Assembly (NCBI RefSeq): GCF_003480915.1
Contig: NZ_QUKD01000002.1
Span: forward strand, 248,001 to 312,000
Source: Parabacteroides sp. TM07-1AC
Lineage (GTDB): Bacteria; Bacteroidota; Bacteroidia; Bacteroidales; Tannerellaceae
Reading direction: 5' to 3'
DNA: 64,000 nucleotides
Position 1 is the stretch's first letter. Each line of letters opens with the position of its first letter. Position numbers and translations under genes: made by a program. A model generated the notes under the pieces. The model worked only from the letters and a program-made list of their open reading frames with translations, was not told where the DNA came from and did not search any database. Below, piece by piece: positions 23,811 through 32,542 of this stretch.

Positions 23811-24491
23811 ATGAAAATTCTGATTGTAGAAGACGAAGATTCTTTACGTGAAATAATGATCCGTTCGTTGGAGAAGGAGCGTTACGTCGTGGAAAGTGCC
23901 GCCAACTATAACGAAGCATTATTGAAGATCAATGATTATGATTACGACTGTATCGTGTTGGACATCATGCTTCCAGGTGGCAGCGGGCTCGATCTGCTTG
24001 AAGAGCTTAAAAAGATGCGGAAGAAGGATAGTGTCATCATCGTCTCTGCCAAAGACTCGATCGAAGACAAAGTGACGGGCCTCGACCTGGGTGCGGACGA
24101 CTACCTGACGAAGCCGTTCCACCTGGCAGAACTGAATGCGCGTATTAAATGTATCATCCGCCGCAAGCAGCAGGACGGCGAACTGCATATCAACCTGTCC
24201 AACATCACTGTCTATCCGGATCGTCGTGCCGTATATATCAATGAAGAGGAACTGGCTTTGAACCGGAAGGAGTTCGACCTGCTGTATTATTTTGTCACCA
24301 ATCCCGACCGTCTGATCAGTAAAGGAGCGCTTGCCGAGTCCATCTGGGGGGATTATATCGACCAGGCGGATAGTTTCGACTTCATCTACAGCCAGGTGAA
24401 GAATCTGCGCAAGAAGTTGAAGTCAGTCGGGGCTGTCCCGGAAATAAAGGCCGTATACGGTTATGGCTACAAAATGGTAAATGAAGAATAG
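23811..24491 (+). CDS. OmpR-family response regulator
   Basis: The 226-residue protein has a receiver domain with the acidic pocket EDED (7-10), phosphoacceptor Asp51 (IVLDIMLPG) and Lys101 (LTKPF), then a winged-helix Trans_reg_C domain (about 130-224) with ALNRKEFDLLYYFVTNPDRLISK and the ending AVYGYGYKM. It starts 98 nt from the divergent sigma gene. The histidine kinase gene follows after 3 nt. The likely targets are the PepSY-like genes downstream. Confidence 0.95.
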   Translation: MKILIVEDEDSLREIMIRSLEKERYVVESAANYNEALLKINDYDYDCIVLDIMLPGGSGLDLLEELKKMRKKDSVIIVSAKDSIEDKVTGLDLGADDYLTKPFHLAELNARIKCIIRRKQQDGELHINLSNITVYPDRRAVYINEEELALNRKEFDLLYYFVTNPDRLISKGALAESIWGDYIDQADSFDFIYSQVKNLRKKLKSVGAVPEIKAVYGYGYKMVNEE

Positions 24492-24494
24492 CCG

Positions 24495-25760
24495 ATGAAA
24501 CTGATCCACTATACATTCCGCAACCTGTCCATCCCGTTGCTGATCATTCTAACGGCGTGGGCATGTTGTTTCTATTTCGTTATCATGCATGAAATAGACG
24601 ACGAGACCAACGACAGCCTGGAAAATTACAAGGAGATCATCATCAAGACGGTACTTGCCGACAGCACGCTCCTGCATGACCATGTGGATATAATGACTAA
24701 ATATTATATCCGCGAAGTCCCCGAATCAGAAGCCGATCTGGATAAAGACGAGTTTTTCGATTCAACAACTTACATCGAAATAGAGATGGAAGATGAACCA
24801 GTACGTGTGTTACGCACCTGGTTCATGACAGCCGACCGGAAATATTACGAACTGACGATCGAAACCTCCACCCTCGAAAAAGAGGATATGGCGGAAGCAA
24901 TCTTTGTGAGTATCATTATTCTATATGTAAGCCTTTTGTGTTGCATCCTGCTGGTATCGCATTTCGTATTCAAGTCCAGTTTCCGCCCGCTTTATACGTT
25001 GGTAAAATGGTTGAAAGAATACCGGCCCGGAAAACAACAGGCTCCATTGATAAACCAAACCAAGGTGGAAGAGTTCAAGATACTGAACCAGGCTATCCAG
25101 ACGGCAACCAACCGGAGCACGGAAATGTATAACCAGCAAAAACAATTTGTAGAGAATGCTTCTCACGAGCTGCAAACCCCGCTTGCCATCTGCATGAATA
25201 AACTGGAACTGCTCAGCGAAAACCCCGACTGCACGGAAGAGCAACTATCCGAAATAGCCGGGATCAACCATACGCTTCGGGGCATCATCAAAATGAACAA
25301 GTCTTTGCTGCTTCTTTCGCGTATCGACAATAAACAGTTCCCCGATACTTCCGAGATAGACTTCAATAAACTGATCGATAAATATTTGCCGGACTTCGAG
25401 GATATGTATGAATACAAGAATATACATATCACCTATACCGAAACCGGTACATTAATATATACAATGAATGAATCGTTGGCCTCTACCCTGCTCAGCAATC
25501 TTTTAAAGAATGCTTTTATACATAATATAGAAAGCGGATCGATCGCCATTTCGGTAACCGGCCGGACACTGACAATATCAAACAGCAGTGAAAGCACCGG
25601 ACTGAATGAAGCGACCTTATTCAATCGTTTCGAAAAGCAAACGCATAAGAAAGAATCGACAGGATTGGGATTAGCTATCGTTAAGTCGATCACCTCCATT
25701 TATGGAATAGATATAAAATATAAGTACGATGGCTTGCATAAATTCATTTTAACATTCTAA
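24495..25760 (+). CDS. Membrane sensor histidine kinase
   Basis: The 421-residue kinase has two transmembrane helices (about 11-31 and 136-158) enclosing an acidic periplasmic sensor of about 105 residues. Then come the H-box ASHELQTPL with His224, the N-box NLLKNAF (Asn339 region) and the G2 box STGLGLAI (388-395). It is the partner of the OmpR-type regulator just upstream. The acidic sensor domain together with three exported PepSY-like proteins suggests an envelope or cation signal (inference). Confidence 0.93.
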   Translation: MKLIHYTFRNLSIPLLIILTAWACCFYFVIMHEIDDETNDSLENYKEIIIKTVLADSTLLHDHVDIMTKYYIREVPESEADLDKDEFFDSTTYIEIEMEDEPVRVLRTWFMTADRKYYELTIETSTLEKEDMAEAIFVSIIILYVSLLCCILLVSHFVFKSSFRPLYTLVKWLKEYRPGKQQAPLINQTKVEEFKILNQAIQTATNRSTEMYNQQKQFVENASHELQTPLAICMNKLELLSENPDCTEEQLSEIAGINHTLRGIIKMNKSLLLLSRIDNKQFPDTSEIDFNKLIDKYLPDFEDMYEYKNIHITYTETGTLIYTMNESLASTLLSNLLKNAFIHNIESGSIAISVTGRTLTISNSSESTGLNEATLFNRFEKQTHKKESTGLGLAIVKSITSIYGIDIKYKYDGLHKFILTF

Positions 25761-25830
25761 TGGGGTGGTTTTCCCAAATCTTTCCCAAATGTCTCCTTTT
25801 CTTTGCAGTATAAATTAAAAGAAGAATGTT

Positions 25831-26271
25831 ATGAAGAAGTTTGGATTAATTCTGGCCAGCCTGTTATTATCTGTCATGGCCATTTTCGCTGATAACGAAA
25901 AGGTAACAAGAGACAAATCGGTTTTGCCTTCTGTATGTCGGAATTTCATCACTGCCAATTTCGGACAAACGGATATTTCGCATATTAAGATCGAGAGTAA
26001 TCTATTGGGTGTTAAAGGATACGATGTCATCCTGACGAACGGAACAAATATCGAGTTCGACAAGTCCGGTGAATGGAAAGAGATTGAAGCGCGTCACGCA
26101 TCTATCCCATTAAGTGTTTTACCGGAAAGAATAGCGGATTATATCCGGAAAAACTTTCCCGACAATACTGTTGTTTCAGTAGATAAAGATACACGTGAAT
26201 ATGAGGTCAAGCTAAACACAGACCTCGAACTCAAGTTCGACCGTAACGGCAATTTTAAAAAGTTTGATTAA
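25831..26271 (+). CDS. PepSY-like (DUF2874) exported protein
   Basis: The 146-residue protein has a signal peptide (cut near IFADN) and two PepSY-like beta-alpha repeats. The conserved phrase INTNL-type strand is seen as GYDVILTNGTNIEFDKSGEWKEI and again as EYEVKLNTDLELKFDRNGNFKK. DUF2874 proteins are periplasmic, of unknown activity, and typically lie beside two-component systems. It is 70 nt after the kinase. Confidence 0.85.
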   Translation: MKKFGLILASLLLSVMAIFADNEKVTRDKSVLPSVCRNFITANFGQTDISHIKIESNLLGVKGYDVILTNGTNIEFDKSGEWKEIEARHASIPLSVLPERIADYIRKNFPDNTVVSVDKDTREYEVKLNTDLELKFDRNGNFKKFD

Positions 26272-26294
26272 TAACAGAACAAAAAGAAAGAAAT

Positions 26295-27143
26295 ATGAGA
26301 ACAAAATTATCTGTATTAGCATTAGTAATGTGTGGTTTACTGGCTTTTACAAGCTGTGATGATGATGACAACAACTACCTGCCTGACCAGACAGTCACTA
26401 AGGCATTCGATACCAAATATCCGGATGCAGGAAAAGTGGAATGGGAAACCAAGAGCGGCTACGAAGTGGCAGATTTTCATATAAGCGGCAACGATGCAGA
26501 AGCTTGGTTCGACAATAAAGGCAACTGGTTGATGACAAAGACCGAAATCAATTTCGGCCTGCTTCCGGAAGCCGTACGCAAAGACCTGCGGGCCAATGAA
26601 TATGCCGATTGGAAATATACTGACTTCGATAAGCTCGAACGTTCCAATGCAGCCACAATATATGTGATCGAAGCCGAACAGGGAGAAAAGGAAGTCGATC
26701 TGTATTATGCCGAAGACGGCACGCTCATAAAAGTAGTCAACGATACCGACGATGACAACAGCCACTTCCAACCGACTACCATTCCACAGGCTATCACAGA
26801 CGCAATCAACGAAATGTATGCAGGTGCCACTATCGTCGATTTCGACCAGGAAAAGAATGGCTTCGAGGTGGATATTCTTCACAACAGCATTTACAAAGAC
26901 GTATATTTCAATGCTGCCAATGAATGGATTTCTACCGAATGGGACATCACGGAAGATAAAGTACCGGCTATTGTCATGAATGCCCTCAAAGCTTCCGACT
27001 ATAAAAATTACCGGATCGAAGATATAGATCAGATCGAAAAGCCGGCAGGAACATTTTACCTGTTTGAACTGGAACAGGGCGACAATGATGTTGAAGTAAC
27101 GATCAGTGCCGAAGGGAACATAGAGAATGTCCGCAAAGATTAA
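26295..27143 (+). CDS. PepSY-like (DUF2874) lipoprotein, duplicated domain
   Basis: The 282-residue protein has a lipobox ending FTSC (Cys20), an acidic DDDDNN spacer, and two tandem PepSY-like modules (about 35-150 and 160-282). Each contains a D-rich strand and a W-containing GNW/NEWIS segment. The second module resembles the next lipoprotein closely. It starts 23 nt after the first PepSY-like gene and ends at a strong terminator. Confidence 0.85.
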   Translation: MRTKLSVLALVMCGLLAFTSCDDDDNNYLPDQTVTKAFDTKYPDAGKVEWETKSGYEVADFHISGNDAEAWFDNKGNWLMTKTEINFGLLPEAVRKDLRANEYADWKYTDFDKLERSNAATIYVIEAEQGEKEVDLYYAEDGTLIKVVNDTDDDNSHFQPTTIPQAITDAINEMYAGATIVDFDQEKNGFEVDILHNSIYKDVYFNAANEWISTEWDITEDKVPAIVMNALKASDYKNYRIEDIDQIEKPAGTFYLFELEQGDNDVEVTISAEGNIENVRKD

Positions 27144-27197
27144 CTATGTAAAAAGAACTTTGTAGATAGTCTATTTGTTTCTTACGAGAATAAACTG

Positions 27198-27242
27198 CAC
27201 GAATACAATGGCTGAACCTCCATTGTGTTCGTGTTTTCTTTT
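27198..27242 (+). terminator. Strong terminator after the PepSY-like lipoprotein
   Basis: A 14-nt arm at 27198-27211 pairs with 27220-27233 with a single G-U position across an 8-nt loop, followed by TTTTCTTTT. It ends the response regulator/kinase/PepSY transcript before the third PepSY-like gene at 27266, which may be reached by read-through. Confidence 0.85.
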
Positions 27243-27265
27243 ATAAACAATTAAAATTAAACGTC

Positions 27266-27715
27266 ATGAAAGAAAAACTATCTGTTTTAGCTATTCTCGT
27301 ATGTTGTATTTCCCTGTTTACCGGCTGCAATGATCATCAGAAGAAAGTAAATAAGACCGTCGAAATCCCACAGGCTCTCCAAAACTTTATCTCTACCAAG
27401 TATCCGCAGGCTACAGTCCTGAAGTTCGATCAGGAAAAGAAGGGCACAGAAGTGGATATAAAAGACAAAGACATTAACAAAGAGGTTGTATTCAATGATA
27501 AGAACGAATGGATAAGCACCAAATGGGACACTCGTCCGGAAGATGTGCCTGTTGCCGTGATGGATGAACTGGCCAGCTCCGCCTACAATCAATACAAAGT
27601 GTTGGAAGTGGATGCGATAGAAAAACCGGCAGGTATGTTCTATACATTCGAACTGAAAATGGATAATAACGAAGTAAAGCTGACTTTTGACGCGGAGGGA
27701 CAACTCGTGGAGTAA
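27266..27715 (+). CDS. PepSY-like (DUF2874) lipoprotein, single module
   Basis: The 149-residue protein has a lipobox ending FTGC (Cys21) and one PepSY-like module that parallels the second module of the preceding lipoprotein (shared FDQEK, NEWIST and AIEKPAG segments). It therefore probably arose by duplication of that half. It is separated from it by a terminator. Function unknown; probably periplasmic ligand binding. Confidence 0.85.
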   Translation: MKEKLSVLAILVCCISLFTGCNDHQKKVNKTVEIPQALQNFISTKYPQATVLKFDQEKKGTEVDIKDKDINKEVVFNDKNEWISTKWDTRPEDVPVAVMDELASSAYNQYKVLEVDAIEKPAGMFYTFELKMDNNEVKLTFDAEGQLVE

Positions 27716-27809
27716 CGGGCAGTTTATATTATCTGTCGAAAGCCTTACCAATAAAGAGACAGTGTCCTGCCAGCGGTAATAGTAAAAGGTTAAATACACA
27801 GTAAAAAAG

Positions 27810-27850
27810 TAGCCTCCCCAGTAAGGTAAAACACTTTATAGAGGAGGCTA
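27810..27850. terminator. Terminator between convergent genes
   Basis: TAGCCTCC (27810-27817) pairs with GGAGGCTA (27843-27850). The minus-strand exit reads ACTTTTTTAC, so it mainly serves the DUF3256 gene ending at 27872. Confidence 0.6.
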
Positions 27851-27871
27851 TAATTTATAAAGTATAATCGC

Positions 27872-28516
27872 TTATTTGAAATGGAACTTCTCCCAGGTAT
27901 ATACTTTCGGAGACTCTTTTATAAAAGGCGTTACATTCTTTCGGTCCTCCCGGCTAAGATACAAGGGAGTTGTATACGTGGCCGTCAGTGTCAGGTTATC
28001 GGGACTTAAACTGTACTGTATCAGATCCATATCCAAACGGGATGTAGCATCTAGAAAGGCGGTACTGTTCTTATCCGCATCCTCTTTCATAAACCAATCG
28101 GCAGAAACCGGAGTGAACAAATCAGAAGCAGCCAACGGTTCCCATTCAGTAGTAAAAAAGTCTACCTGGCTGTCAGCTACCGGACCATTCACCGTTTTCA
28201 CCATACAAATCACATTCGTATTATTCACTAACGGCAATAACTTCATTTCGATAGTACTCCGTTCGGTAGCCTGCAGCAATAAATAATCAGAGGTCAGCTT
28301 CTTCAAGGTAGAAAAGCCATTCATCGTATTTTTCAAACGGGCTTCCTTACCCGATTTATACAAATCGATTAAATCTTTACGCCAGGCATTTTCCAGTTGA
28401 GGAATATTACTGTCCGGCATGGATACAAATAAAGCATCCATCTCCTGCGCTTTCACCCCAAAAGCAAAAGCACAAATCAATATAGAAAAAATAAGTCGTT
28501 TCATTCTATTTGCCAT
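27872..28516 (-). CDS. DUF3256 exported protein
   Basis: The 214-residue protein has a signal peptide (cut at VKAQ) and the DUF3256 pattern ([21 protein letters not shown], then [17 protein letters not shown] and CMVKTV.GPVADS). The family is known only in Bacteroidales and has no assigned role. Two starts are possible: the ATG at 28516, which overlaps the vapD-like stop, or the ATG at 28504. The former couples it to the toxin-like genes, which may be only a transcriptional convenience. Confidence 0.8.
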   Translation of the reverse strand: MANRMKRLIFSILICAFAFGVKAQEMDALFVSMPDSNIPQLENAWRKDLIDLYKSGKEARLKNTMNGFSTLKKLTSDYLLLQATERSTIEMKLLPLVNNTNVICMVKTVNGPVADSQVDFFTTEWEPLAASDLFTPVSADWFMKEDADKNSTAFLDATSRLDMDLIQYSLSPDNLTLTATYTTPLYLSREDRKNVTPFIKESPKVYTWEKFHFK

Positions 28517-28790
28517 TTTTTATAATATCAGTAAAATCAGACCAGTCTTCAACTTTAAAGGCTCTGATATCTCTTACCGACTTTCTAAACCACTCAATAC
28601 CCGACAATGCATTGATTGCCTGATAAATCGTAGCCAAATTATTATCAGTGGATAAGTACACACTCCCCTGTGTCCAAAGAAAACCATATTGTTTCAATAC
28701 AGCTCTCACTTCAACATAAGCATTATTGTAAGGTTCTCCATAGTTCTTTTTAAGGTCACCTATGGTTAAATCAAAAGCTATTGCATACAT
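28506..28790 (-). CDS. vapD: VapD-family endoribonuclease-like protein
   Basis: The 94-residue protein matches VapD over its length: [18 protein letters not shown] at the N-terminus, [13 protein letters not shown] in the middle and [19 protein letters not shown] at the end. VapD has a ferredoxin-like, Cas2-related fold and degrades RNA in Helicobacter and Haemophilus (family knowledge). The acidic residue after FD (Asp7) is in the place of the catalytic Asp. The start overlaps a 67-residue ORF by 13 nt. That ORF is in the antitoxin position. Confidence 0.88.
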   Translation of the reverse strand: MYAIAFDLTIGDLKKNYGEPYNNAYVEVRAVLKQYGFLWTQGSVYLSTDNNLATIYQAINALSGIEWFRKSVRDIRAFKVEDWSDFTDIIKNGK

Positions 28791-28981
28791 AAGCCAGTCT
28801 TATTTATCGGTTTAAAGAAACGAAGTTGACCGAAGAACATACGCCCGTCATCTGCCTTTATAGTGATAACTGTTCCGTTAAAAGGATTGTCTTCCACATC
28901 TGTAACAACCCCGGCAAGCCAGTCATCCAAACCTGTAAGATCAGGTGAAACCTGTACTTTATCTCCTGTTTTCATATCCAT
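28778..28981 (-). CDS. Small SH3-like protein upstream of vapD, candidate antitoxin
   Basis: The 67-residue protein (or 65 from the second ATG at 28975) has no family I can name. [19 protein letters not shown] and [21 protein letters not shown] read as a five-stranded SH3-like barrel. It overlaps vapD by 13 nt, which is typical of toxin-antitoxin pairs, but it is not the VapX partner known from Neisseria and Haemophilus as far as I can tell. Calling it an antitoxin is inference from position and size. Confidence 0.6.
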   Translation of the reverse strand: MDMKTGDKVQVSPDLTGLDDWLAGVVTDVEDNPFNGTVITIKADDGRMFFGQLRFFKPINKTGLCMQ

Positions 28982-28987
28982 ATACTA

Positions 28988-29006
28988 TTTTGTATGTACA
29001 AAAATA
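28988..29006 (-). promoter_or_regulatory. Promoter with overlapping operator for the vapD pair
   Basis: TTTTGTA (28988-28994) and TACAAAA (28997-29003) form a 7-bp inverted repeat with a 2-nt centre. On the minus strand TATTTTTG (29006-28999) matches TAnnTTTG and overlaps it. A repressor bound here would block transcription of the pair, as in autoregulated toxin-antitoxin operons. Confidence 0.5.
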
Positions 29007-29018
29007 ATAGAATAACCT

Positions 29019-29915
29019 TTAGCGTGTACCCAGATATAAGAATATCATTCCTAATAATACTAAAAAGAGATCTATCGCCTTGCTCTTTAAGTTTTTTTCA
29101 TGGAAGAAGAGCGCTCCGGCGACAAAAGTGACCAACACATTGCTACGGCGTATCATGGATACGATCGAGATCATTGAATCGGGGAAGCTCAGAGCATAAA
29201 AGTAAATCCAGTCGGCAATGATCAGGAAGACGGAAATAAAGACGATATTCCAGAGCCAAACAAACGGTGTACTCTTTTTCCGCTGCGGATACCATAACAA
29301 TAACAGGATCGGCAGCATGATCAGACATTGATATACATTAAACCAGACCTGTACCGTCATCACATCCATACTCCCCATCAGATACTTGTCGTATAAACCG
29401 CTCATAGCACCGGTCAGGATAGAAATCACCGTGAAAAAGATCCATTTATTATGGGTGAAATTAATCCCCTCTTTCTTTCCGGAAGAGGAAAGCATATAAA
29501 AAGAAGCGATCGAAAGCAACACACCGATCCATTGGTACAGATTCAGCCGTTCACCGAAAATAACCATCGCACCGACCAGCGTAAGTACCGGCTGGGTCGC
29601 CTTGATCGGTCCGGTGATTGTTAGCGGTAAATGCTTCAATGCAAAATAACCGGAGATCCAGGATGATAATACGATTACCGCCTTAATCAACACCGCTACA
29701 TGTGTTTCAAAGGAAACGCGCGGAACATAAAACATCGTACCGTCCAGCACATTGGTGTAGAACGATAAAAGTATGAAAGGAACGAAGATAAGACTGCTTA
29801 TCAACGTATTCAGAAACAACACCGGAATTACGGCATTCCCATTCAGGGAAATCTTCTTATTCACCTCATAACATCCCAGCAGGAATGCTGAGGCAAATGC
29901 TAATGCTACCCACAT
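29019..29915 (-). CDS. EamA/DMT-superfamily permease
   Basis: The 298-residue protein has ten predicted transmembrane helices in two EamA repeats (about 1-140 and 150-298), including the characteristic PLTITGPIKATQPVLTLVGA and GERLNLYQWIGVLL motifs. It is probably an inner-membrane metabolite exporter; the substrate is unknown. The start codon overlaps a heptamer repeat and follows truA by 44 nt, so it may be expressed from the truA transcript. Confidence 0.85.
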   Translation of the reverse strand: MWVALAFASAFLLGCYEVNKKISLNGNAVIPVLFLNTLISSLIFVPFILLSFYTNVLDGTMFYVPRVSFETHVAVLIKAVIVLSSWISGYFALKHLPLTITGPIKATQPVLTLVGAMVIFGERLNLYQWIGVLLSIASFYMLSSSGKKEGINFTHNKWIFFTVISILTGAMSGLYDKYLMGSMDVMTVQVWFNVYQCLIMLPILLLLWYPQRKKSTPFVWLWNIVFISVFLIIADWIYFYALSFPDSMISIVSMIRRSNVLVTFVAGALFFHEKNLKSKAIDLFLVLLGMIFLYLGTR

Positions 29916-29956
29916 AACAGTTGACAGTTGATAGTTGACAATTGACAGTTAATAGT
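29915..29956. repeat. Six tandem heptamers (TGACAGT-like) at the EamA start
   Basis: Six consecutive heptamers read TAACAGT, TGACAGT, TGATAGT, TGACAAT, TGACAGT and TAATAGT. The first overlaps the start codon of the EamA gene, and the set fills the gap to truA. The same motif recurs at 42540-42600, so it is a dispersed short-tandem repeat. Copy-number slippage could alter spacing or translation of the permease. Confidence 0.75.
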
Positions 29957-29959
29957 TTA

Positions 29960-30712
29960 TTATACTTCAAAAAGGGATTCGGGATACGTGACGTTTACCA
30001 GGAAAAGTGCATGACCGGGAACAGATCCCCCGGCTTTACATCTGTCTTTTGCCTCTATAACTTTACGAAAGCCATCGATTGTCAGTTTTCCCCTGCCTAC
30101 TTCCAGCAGCGTACCCACTATCGCCCGCACCATATTGCGCAAGAAACGATCCGCCTGCACCGTAAACACCCAAACATCCCCCTCCTGTTTCCATCCCGCC
30201 TGATAGATCCGGCAGTTATTTGTTTTGACATCCGTATGCAACTTGCTGAAGCTGGTGAAATCGATGTAATCGAACAACACTTTACAGGCCTCGTTCATCG
30301 CCTCGAAATCCAGTTTCCCATTCATCCGGTAGACCAGATCGTAATTAAACGGATCCTTCCGGGTAGTGACATAATATTTATACGTACGCGAAGTAGCATC
30401 AAAGCGGGCATGTGCCTCCGGTTTGACAGGCACGACACGATAAACGGCAATATCTTTCGGAAGCAAACGGTTCAGCTTCTCTGCCAGGAAAGCCGGATCA
30501 GCAAGCGGTTCGTCCCAATCAAAATGAGCCACCATCAGCCGAGCATGCACTCCCGCATCCGTACGCCCTGCCCCGACTACCGGAACCGGCCGACGCAACA
30601 ACGTAGCCAAAGCCTCCTCCAGGCATTGTTGCACGGTTAAGCCATTGGGCTGTATCTGCCATCCGCAGAAATTCTTACCATTATAACCTAAATAAATAAA
30701 ATAACGATTCAC
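29960..30712 (-). CDS. truA: tRNA pseudouridine(38-40) synthase
   Basis: TruA isomerises uridines 38-40 in the anticodon arm of tRNAs. The 250-residue length is typical, and the catalytic aspartate is Asp52 in [11 protein letters not shown]. Conserved [11 protein letters not shown] and [17 protein letters not shown] segments follow. Translation begins at GTG (30712); no ATG is close. A -7 box TACCTTTG lies at 30752-30745 on the same strand. Confidence 0.95.
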   Translation of the reverse strand: MNRYFIYLGYNGKNFCGWQIQPNGLTVQQCLEEALATLLRRPVPVVGAGRTDAGVHARLMVAHFDWDEPLADPAFLAEKLNRLLPKDIAVYRVVPVKPEAHARFDATSRTYKYYVTTRKDPFNYDLVYRMNGKLDFEAMNEACKVLFDYIDFTSFSKLHTDVKTNNCRIYQAGWKQEGDVWVFTVQADRFLRNMVRAIVGTLLEVGRGKLTIDGFRKVIEAKDRCKAGGSVPGHALFLVNVTYPESLFEV

Positions 30713-30744
30713 GCGCAGGATATTTACTTCTTAATAATTCGCTG

Positions 30745-30752
30745 CAAAGGTA
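30745..30752 (-). promoter_or_regulatory. -7 box of truA
   Basis: On the minus strand TACCTTTG matches TAnnTTTG, 32 nt before the GTG start. The divergent transporter promoter is only 44 nt away. Confidence 0.5.
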
Positions 30753-30795
30753 ACAGAATTATCGCCGGGAGATTGCCTATACGTCTAAAAAAGTG

Positions 30796-30803
30796 TACTT
30801 TTG
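30796..30803 (+). promoter_or_regulatory. -7 box of the AspT-like transporter gene
   Basis: TACTTTTG matches TAnnTTTG, 33 nt before the ATG at 30837. Confidence 0.5.
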
Positions 30804-30836
30804 CACTCTCAAATCTACACAATAAAACTATTTGAC

Positions 30837-32435
30837 ATGTTTGAAACATTGCTTCAATCGTCTTATTTTTCTTTGTTTCTGATCGTTGCATTAGGATTTA
30901 TTCTGGGCAGGATACAGATCAAAGGGCTTTCACTAGACGTTTCTGCCGTTATTTTTATTGCACTTTTGTTCGGGCACTTCGGAGTAACTATCCCCAAGGA
31001 ATTAGGTAACATCGGTTTGGTACTATTCATTTTCACCATTGGTATCCAGGCTGGTCCCGGATTCTTCGATTCTTTCCGTTCAAAAGGTAAAACACTGATT
31101 ATCATTACCCTACTTATCATCGGATCAGCCAGTCTGACAGGAATCATTTTTAAATATGCCCTTGGCATCGATACCCCGAGTATCGTCGGACTGATTGCCG
31201 GAGCACTGACCAGTACACCCGGTTTGGCGGTAGCCATCGATACCACCCAATCTTCTTCAGCCTCTATCGCCTATGGTATCGCCTATCCTTTCGGCGTGAT
31301 CGGTGTGATTTTATTTATCAAATTATTACCCAAAATACTCCGTATCGATTTGAATGCCGAAGCACAGGCACTGGAAGCCAAACGGAAAAGCAAATATCCC
31401 CCGCTCCATACTGCCGCATTCCGTATTGTCAACAGCAATATCTGCGATAAGACACTGGCTCAATTGCAACTGCGCAGCATGACAGGAGCTGTTGTTTCCC
31501 GCATCAAACACAATGAAAAAACATCTATCCCTACAGCTAATACGGTTTTAAAAGAAGGAGACCTGATCAAGGCCGTCGGTAATGACAAATCGCTGGAACA
31601 GCTGGAGATATTAGTGGGTGAGCGTATCAAGGGCGACCTTCCTTTTAACAGCACACAGGAACTTCAGTCCATGCTTGTCACCAACAAGAATGTATTAAAT
31701 AAAACCTTAGGATATTTAAACCTGCAAAGTACTTTCAACTGCACGGTAACACGCGTTCGCCGAAGTGGTATCGACCTTCCTCCCGAACCGGATCTGACTC
31801 TGAAATTTGGAGACAAACTGATGATTGCCGGAGAAAAGGAAGACTTGAAAGAAGTGGGACAGGTACTCGGTAATGACGAGAAGAAACTTTCCGACACCGA
31901 TTTCTTCCCTATCGCAGCAGGTATCGTATTAGGAGTATTATTCGGAAAACTGAATCTCTCCTTTTCCGACTCATTCTCTTTCTCACCGGGACTGACCGGA
32001 GGTATCCTGATGGTGGCGCTTATTTTAAGTGCAATCGGAAAAACCGGACCGATCGTCTGGTCTATGTCAGGTTCCGCCAACCAGTTGTTACGTCAGCTGG
32101 GATTGTTATTATTCCTGGCTGAAGTAGGAACATCAGCCGGTGTCAATCTGGTATCCACCTTTCAGGAAAGCGGTTGGACGCTATTCGGGGTCGGAATGGC
32201 GATAACCATGGTTCCGATGCTCATCGCCCTCATTTTCGGATACTGGGTATTTAAAATCAATATCCTCGACCTGATCGGTACAGTTGCCGGAGGTATGACC
32301 AGTACCCCTGGACTGGCTGCTGCAGACTCTATGACAGACAGTTCGGCTCCAAGTATTGCCTATGCAACTGTTTACCCTATTGCAATGGTTTTCCTGATTT
32401 TATCTATTCAGTTGATCGCAAATCTGATTGTCTGA
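30837..32435 (+). CDS. AspT/YidE/YbjL-family transporter with TrkA-C domains
   Basis: A TTG at 30801 lies inside the promoter, so I use the ATG at 30837. The 532-residue protein has the family's duplicated membrane domain: residues 1-160 and about 360-532 each end in a matching signature (AGALTSTPGLAVAIDT and AGGMTSTPGLAAADSM). Two cytoplasmic TrkA-C (RCK_C) domains lie between them (about 185-345). The family includes the aspartate:alanine exchanger AspT, but most members have no known substrate. It ends at a perfect 16-bp terminator. Confidence 0.9.
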   Translation: MFETLLQSSYFSLFLIVALGFILGRIQIKGLSLDVSAVIFIALLFGHFGVTIPKELGNIGLVLFIFTIGIQAGPGFFDSFRSKGKTLIIITLLIIGSASLTGIIFKYALGIDTPSIVGLIAGALTSTPGLAVAIDTTQSSSASIAYGIAYPFGVIGVILFIKLLPKILRIDLNAEAQALEAKRKSKYPPLHTAAFRIVNSNICDKTLAQLQLRSMTGAVVSRIKHNEKTSIPTANTVLKEGDLIKAVGNDKSLEQLEILVGERIKGDLPFNSTQELQSMLVTNKNVLNKTLGYLNLQSTFNCTVTRVRRSGIDLPPEPDLTLKFGDKLMIAGEKEDLKEVGQVLGNDEKKLSDTDFFPIAAGIVLGVLFGKLNLSFSDSFSFSPGLTGGILMVALILSAIGKTGPIVWSMSGSANQLLRQLGLLLFLAEVGTSAGVNLVSTFQESGWTLFGVGMAITMVPMLIALIFGYWVFKINILDLIGTVAGGMTSTPGLAAADSMTDSSAPSIAYATVYPIAMVFLILSIQLIANLIV

Positions 32436-32450
32436 GAAAAAGTATAAATA

Positions 32451-32500
32451 AAAAAGGGTCTTGTCTGCTTGATTTTTGGTAGACAAGACCCTTTTTCACG
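32451..32500 (+). terminator. Strong rho-independent terminator
   Basis: A perfect 16-bp inverted repeat (32451-32466 with 32481-32496) with a 14-nt loop, followed by a T-rich stretch. It separates the transporter from the helicase gene. Confidence 0.9.
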
Positions 32501-32511
32501 TTTTTTTATTT

Positions 32512-32519
32512 TATATTTG
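32512..32519 (+). promoter_or_regulatory. -7 box of the PIF1-like helicase gene
   Basis: TATATTTG matches TAnnTTTG, 23 nt before the ATG at 32543. Confidence 0.5.
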
Positions 32520-32542
32520 CAGATACCATAAACAATAGATCT

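Noticed and set aside
29915..29956. Possible CRISPR array
   Set aside because: The units are 7 nt and contiguous, without spacers, and no cas genes are near. VapD is Cas2-related in fold only.
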